DNA of 5,573 nt. Source: Chloroflexota bacterium. GTDB taxonomy: Bacteria; Chloroflexota; Anaerolineae; Anaerolineales; UBA4823. This document shows, piece after piece, positions 5,241 to 5,573 of this stretch (position 1 is its first letter; each line of letters opens with the position of its first letter). Where the stretch lies: NCBI GenBank assembly GCA_030636125.1, contig DAOVXM010000207.1:1-5573 (forward strand). The letters are read 5' to 3'. A program made the translations under genes and the position numbers. The notes under the pieces are model-generated. The model did no database searches, had not been told where the DNA came from, and saw only the letters and a list, made by a program, of their open reading frames with translations.

Positions 5241-5292
5241 AGTGTTCTGTCAATCATAATTTGACGTCTTGAATATTCGGTGACAGAACACT
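5241..5292. repeat. Perfect 12-bp inverted repeat upstream of the small membrane gene
   Basis: AGTGTTCTGTCA at 5241-5252 is matched exactly by TGACAGAACACT at 5281-5292, with a 28-base spacer. Arm centres are 40 bases apart, close to four helical turns. The spacer holds the palindromes GACGTC (5263-5268) and GAATATTC (5271-5278). An alternative smaller pairing is GTCAA at 5249-5253 with TTGAC at 5261-5265. The repeat ends 11 bases before the Shine-Dalgarno. It could be a two-site operator, a leader-RNA hairpin or the ends of a very small mobile-like element. No T-run follows, so it is a poor terminator. Confidence 0.6.
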
Positions 5293-5295
5293 TTA

Positions 5296-5344
5296 GCAGT
5301 GTCATTTGAACTTCAATAACTCACCACTTCAGGATTGACACTGC
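5296..5344. repeat. Second inverted repeat (9-bp arms) just after the UPF0104 stop
   Basis: GCAGTGTCA at 5296-5304 pairs with TGACACTGC at 5336-5344, with a 31-base spacer. Arm centres are again 40 bases apart. It begins immediately downstream of the UPF0104 stop codon and ends three bases from the 12-bp repeat. The spacer contains TTGAACTTCAA (5306-5316), an 11-base odd palindrome. Arms of both repeats share AGTGT and TGTCA sequence. No T-run follows on the minus strand, so an intrinsic terminator for the UPF0104 gene is doubtful. Confidence 0.45.
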
Positions 5345-5345
5345 A

Positions 5346-5573
5346 CTAATCCCCTGCTTGGTAGGTCACCGGCTTAGACCCAGTATATCGATACAAGTAT
5401 AACCCGAGTAAAAGCCCCAGACTTGCGAAGATGATATCGCGTGCCCGGATTAACAGGCTTATGCTTAAACCTAGGGCGGGGTTGAGGCCAAGTGCTCCCA
5501 TCGCCAGGACCTGGCTGGCTTCCAGGGTGCCCAGTCCCGCTGGCATGGGAGATAGGAAAGCCAGGCGTGCCAA
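5346..5573 (-). CDS. UPF0104 / LPG-synthase-TM-type integral membrane protein, C-terminal part
   Basis: The 75 codons run off the right edge, and the first codon seen (TTG) is internal rather than a start. The peptide matches the C-terminal end of the flippase-like lysylphosphatidylglycerol-synthase transmembrane family (YbhN/AglD type). It has the family's conserved loop PMPAGLGTLEASQVLAMGAL (9-28), a helix pair around residues 28-43, RARD at 43-46 and a last membrane helix at about 47-62. A short polar tail follows the last helix. Family members are multispanning inner-membrane proteins linked to lipid or lipid-linked sugar transport or modification. The exact role here is unknown because the N-terminal part lies outside. 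The stop is TAG at 5346-5348. It is separated from the small membrane gene by 131 bases of palindrome-rich sequence, so it may be a different transcription unit. Confidence 0.8.
   Translation of the reverse strand: MARLAFLSPMPAGLGTLEASQVLAMGALGLNPALGLSISLLIRARDIIFASLGLLLGLYLYRYTGSKPVTYQAGD

Noticed and set aside
5215..5253. N-terminal extension of the small membrane protein to an ATG at 5253
   Set aside because: The AAAGGAGGT ribosome site at 5221-5229 would be translated, and it is ideally placed for the ATG at 5214. The extension also overlaps the inverted-repeat arm.
5248..5253. Consensus TTGACA on the minus strand as a -35 box
   Set aside because: At 16-18 bases downstream there is only the Shine-Dalgarno region and no -10-like hexamer. 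The TTGACA comes from the repeat arm. A TATGAT at 5253-5258 lacks a matching -35.

Overview
The window reads as a bacterial chromosome segment of intermediate GC content. Its gene families and protein style suggest an Anaerolineae-like member of Chloroflexota. That placement is inferred from family resemblance, because no rRNA or other marker is present. Nothing mobile, no tRNA or rRNA and no CRISPR array was seen. Coding density is high and all complete genes lie on the minus strand.

Reading in the direction of transcription (right to left): the window opens with the C-terminal end of a UPF0104 / LPG-synthase-TM-type multispanning membrane protein (5346-5573). A 131-base intergenic stretch rich in inverted repeats follows (5215-5345). 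Next is a small four-helix membrane protein with a near-perfect Shine-Dalgarno (4867-5214). After a 54-base gap comes a tight six-gene unit: SAM methyltransferase (4021-4812), GTP cyclohydrolase II ribA (3366-4019), a stand-alone RibD C-terminal-type pyrimidine reductase (2672-3382), a zinc-site-lacking MDR dehydrogenase (1638-2675), a 6-pyruvoyl-tetrahydropterin-synthase/QueD-like protein (1232-1615) and a GT4 glycosyltransferase (96-1181). Junctions are +1, -17, -4, +22 and +50 bases, so co-transcription is likely. At the left edge a plus-strand gene fragment (3-122) ends tail-to-tail with the glycosyltransferase, overlapping it by 27 bases.

The six-gene unit is the point of interest. Two genes correspond to early steps of the riboflavin branch from GTP (ring opening, side-chain reduction), but no deaminase domain, ribB, ribE or ribH is present. 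They are instead joined to a pterin-family enzyme, a dehydrogenase, a methyltransferase and a glycosyltransferase. The PTPS-like protein keeps the zinc ligands and the pterin-anchoring Glu. It has lost the catalytic Cys (Glu at that place) and the Asp-His pair (Gln-Asp). A reductase without deaminase would leave the 2-amino group that pterins carry. My inference is a dedicated pathway to a modified, perhaps methylated and glycosylated, pterin-like or pyrimidine metabolite rather than flavin supply. The product cannot be read from the sequence.
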